Below, one piece after another: positions 15,135-15,838 of a stretch of DNA of 15,838 nt. The position numbers and the translations under genes are program-made. The notes beneath the pieces were generated by a model. It had not been told where the DNA came from. It saw nothing but the letters and a program-made list of their open reading frames with translations, and did not search any database. The stretch is from Bacillota bacterium. Its GTDB lineage: Bacteria; Bacillota; Sulfobacillia; Thermaerobacterales; RSA17. Each line of letters begins with the position of its first letter. Position 1 is the first letter of the stretch. The DNA lies in NCBI GenBank assembly GCA_017577485.1, contig PKRI01000043.1, positions 1 to 15,838 on the forward strand. The letters are read 5' to 3'.

Positions 15135-15838
15135 TCAACGCACCAACCCGTATTGATCTGGCGGCTCCAGCATACCACACGGGCGCGCGGCCGTGGGGGC
15201 CCGCGGGTCCGGGAGAGCCCGGCGGCGGCGTCCGCGCCCGTTCCGCCCGCGGAGACCGCCGCGGGTGCGGGCGGTTCGGCCTTCCCGGCGGGTGGGCGCC
15301 GCCTGGGCGGGCCGGTCGGCCCGGGACGACCCCGGTGCGGGTCCGGGTGGTTCCGCTGTCGGTTCGCCGGCCAGTGCCGCCGTCAGGTGGCCGCGTGCGC
15401 CGGCAGGTGGCTCCCCGGGCTCGCCGGGTTCCCCGGGCTCCGAAGGTTCCCCCGGCTCCGCGGGCCCGCCGGGCCGTGAGCCCGGCGATGCCGACTCCCA
15501 ACCTTGCGCCGCGGCCCTGCCGGCGGCCTGGTCGCCGGCCTTCCCGGCGCTCTCGCCGCCCGCGGCTGCCGGGCCGACGGCGATCCAGGTGACGCGGCCC
15601 CTCAGGGTCCCGCCGATGCGGTTGCGCACCACGGCGAAGATCAGGGTGGCCGGGCCGCGTTCCGTGACGGCGACGTAGGCGGCGGCGTTGTCGGTGCAGG
15701 CTACGGCCACGTAATCCCCGGCGAACGGCTGGTCCAGGCCGGCTTCGACGCTGACCTGCTCCTGGTCTGGCGCCACCTCGAACTCCACGGCCCCGTACTG
15801 CTGCAGCAGGGGGCCCCGCCCGCCGGGGGCCTGCACCG
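15135..15838 (-). CDS. Protein of unknown function: beta-rich N-terminal domain and EP-rich collagen-like tail (5' partial)
   Basis: The frame is open to the window edge; a GTG at 15836 could be the start, or the gene may extend outside. About 233 residues are visible. Residues 15-88 look like a folded beta-rich domain (GAVEFEVAPDQEQVSVEAGL, then GDYVAVACTDN, AAYVAVTERG, and GRVTWIAVG). The closing pattern resembles small beta-sandwich domains of tail-fibre or H-type-lectin kind, but this is only a resemblance. After residue 90 the sequence is low complexity: Ala/Gly-rich, then PAEPGEPSEPGEPGEPGEP (about 123-141), then a Pro/Arg/Gly-rich tail. No signal peptide is seen in the visible part. 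The stop lies one base before the FMN aptamer, and the ribU promoter lies within the coding tail. Function unknown. Confidence 0.55.
   Translation of the reverse strand, partial: VQAPGGRGPLLQQYGAVEFEVAPDQEQVSVEAGLDQPFAGDYVAVACTDNAAAYVAVTERGPATLIFAVVRNRIGGTLRGRVTWIAVGPAAAGGESAGKAGDQAAGRAAAQGWESASPGSRPGGPAEPGEPSEPGEPGEPGEPPAGARGHLTAALAGEPTAEPPGPAPGSSRADRPAQAAPTRREGRTARTRGGLRGRNGRGRRRRALPDPRAPTAARPCGMLEPPDQYGLVR
15169..15177 (-). promoter_or_regulatory. Extended -10 promoter for the riboswitch-ribU transcript
   Basis: TGGTATGCT on the minus strand is an extended -10 (TG-N-TATGCT). It would start transcription near 15162, about 28 bases before the aptamer. No -35 is visible at 17 bases, which extended -10 promoters can tolerate. 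Confidence 0.45.
15409..15475 (-). repeat. EPG tripeptide-coding tandem repeat
   Basis: Degenerate 9-base units (GAGCCCGGG and variants) encode repeated EPG/EPS on the minus strand. Such repeats change length easily by slippage and give an extended, collagen-like or polyproline-type segment. Confidence 0.6.

Noticed and set aside
15193..15678. Plus-strand frame with a regular Gly-Ser-Pro collagen-like run
   Set aside because: The repeat reads as collagen-like on both strands because of its base pattern. Only the minus frame continues into a balanced, folded-looking domain with GC-rich third codon positions.

Overview
The window is GC-rich (most lines are above 70% G+C) with tightly packed genes, many GTG starts and purine-rich ribosome binding sites. 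An ECF-type riboflavin transporter S component under an FMN riboswitch, M42 peptidases and UvsE suggest a high-GC Firmicute of the Thermaerobacter/Symbiobacterium/Limnochordia kind. That assignment is an inference; there is no rRNA or tRNA to anchor it.

Layout. 1-1161: a chimeric reading frame whose first ~60 residues come from unrelated families joins an AzlC body that has lost its N-terminus; an intact azlD follows. 1302-1562: a small SFPASDPP-motif protein whose start region is an inverted repeat. 1630-5026: a co-directional group of GT21-like glycosyltransferase, an M42 aminopeptidase fused to a helix-turn-helix tail, and a glycerophosphodiester phosphodiesterase. 4959-6151 (minus): a class I/II aminotransferase broken by a one-base frameshift. 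About 6140: an abrupt back-to-back junction with the C-terminal stub of a PotC-like ABC permease. The stub is followed by an M28 peptidase and a Gfo/Idh/MocA oxidoreductase (to 8824). 8850-9737 (minus): a UvsE UV-damage endonuclease lacking an internal block of metal ligands. 9891-10331: OsmC-like protein. 10482-11126 (minus): MBL-fold hydrolase. 11309-12970: UbiB/ABC1 kinase-like protein. 13044-14114: a second M42 aminopeptidase. 14174-15134 (minus): FMN riboswitch, terminator and ribU. 15135-15838 (minus): a partial protein with a beta-rich domain and an EP-rich collagen-like tail.

The functions are mostly housekeeping: branched-chain amino acid export, peptide breakdown, lipid or headgroup metabolism, riboflavin uptake and stress repair. 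I see no defence island, CRISPR array, insertion sequence or complete mobile element. The most unusual signals are (i) several broken or chimeric loci (5' end, about 6024, about 6140, about 9129), which suggest either real decay or rearrangement, or contig mis-joins, (ii) the M42-HTH fusion, (iii) the start-codon hairpin at 1275-1304, and (iv) the FMN aptamer with an inserted hairpin in P2. The only stretch over 300 bases without a protein gene (14774-15134) is occupied by the riboswitch and its terminator.
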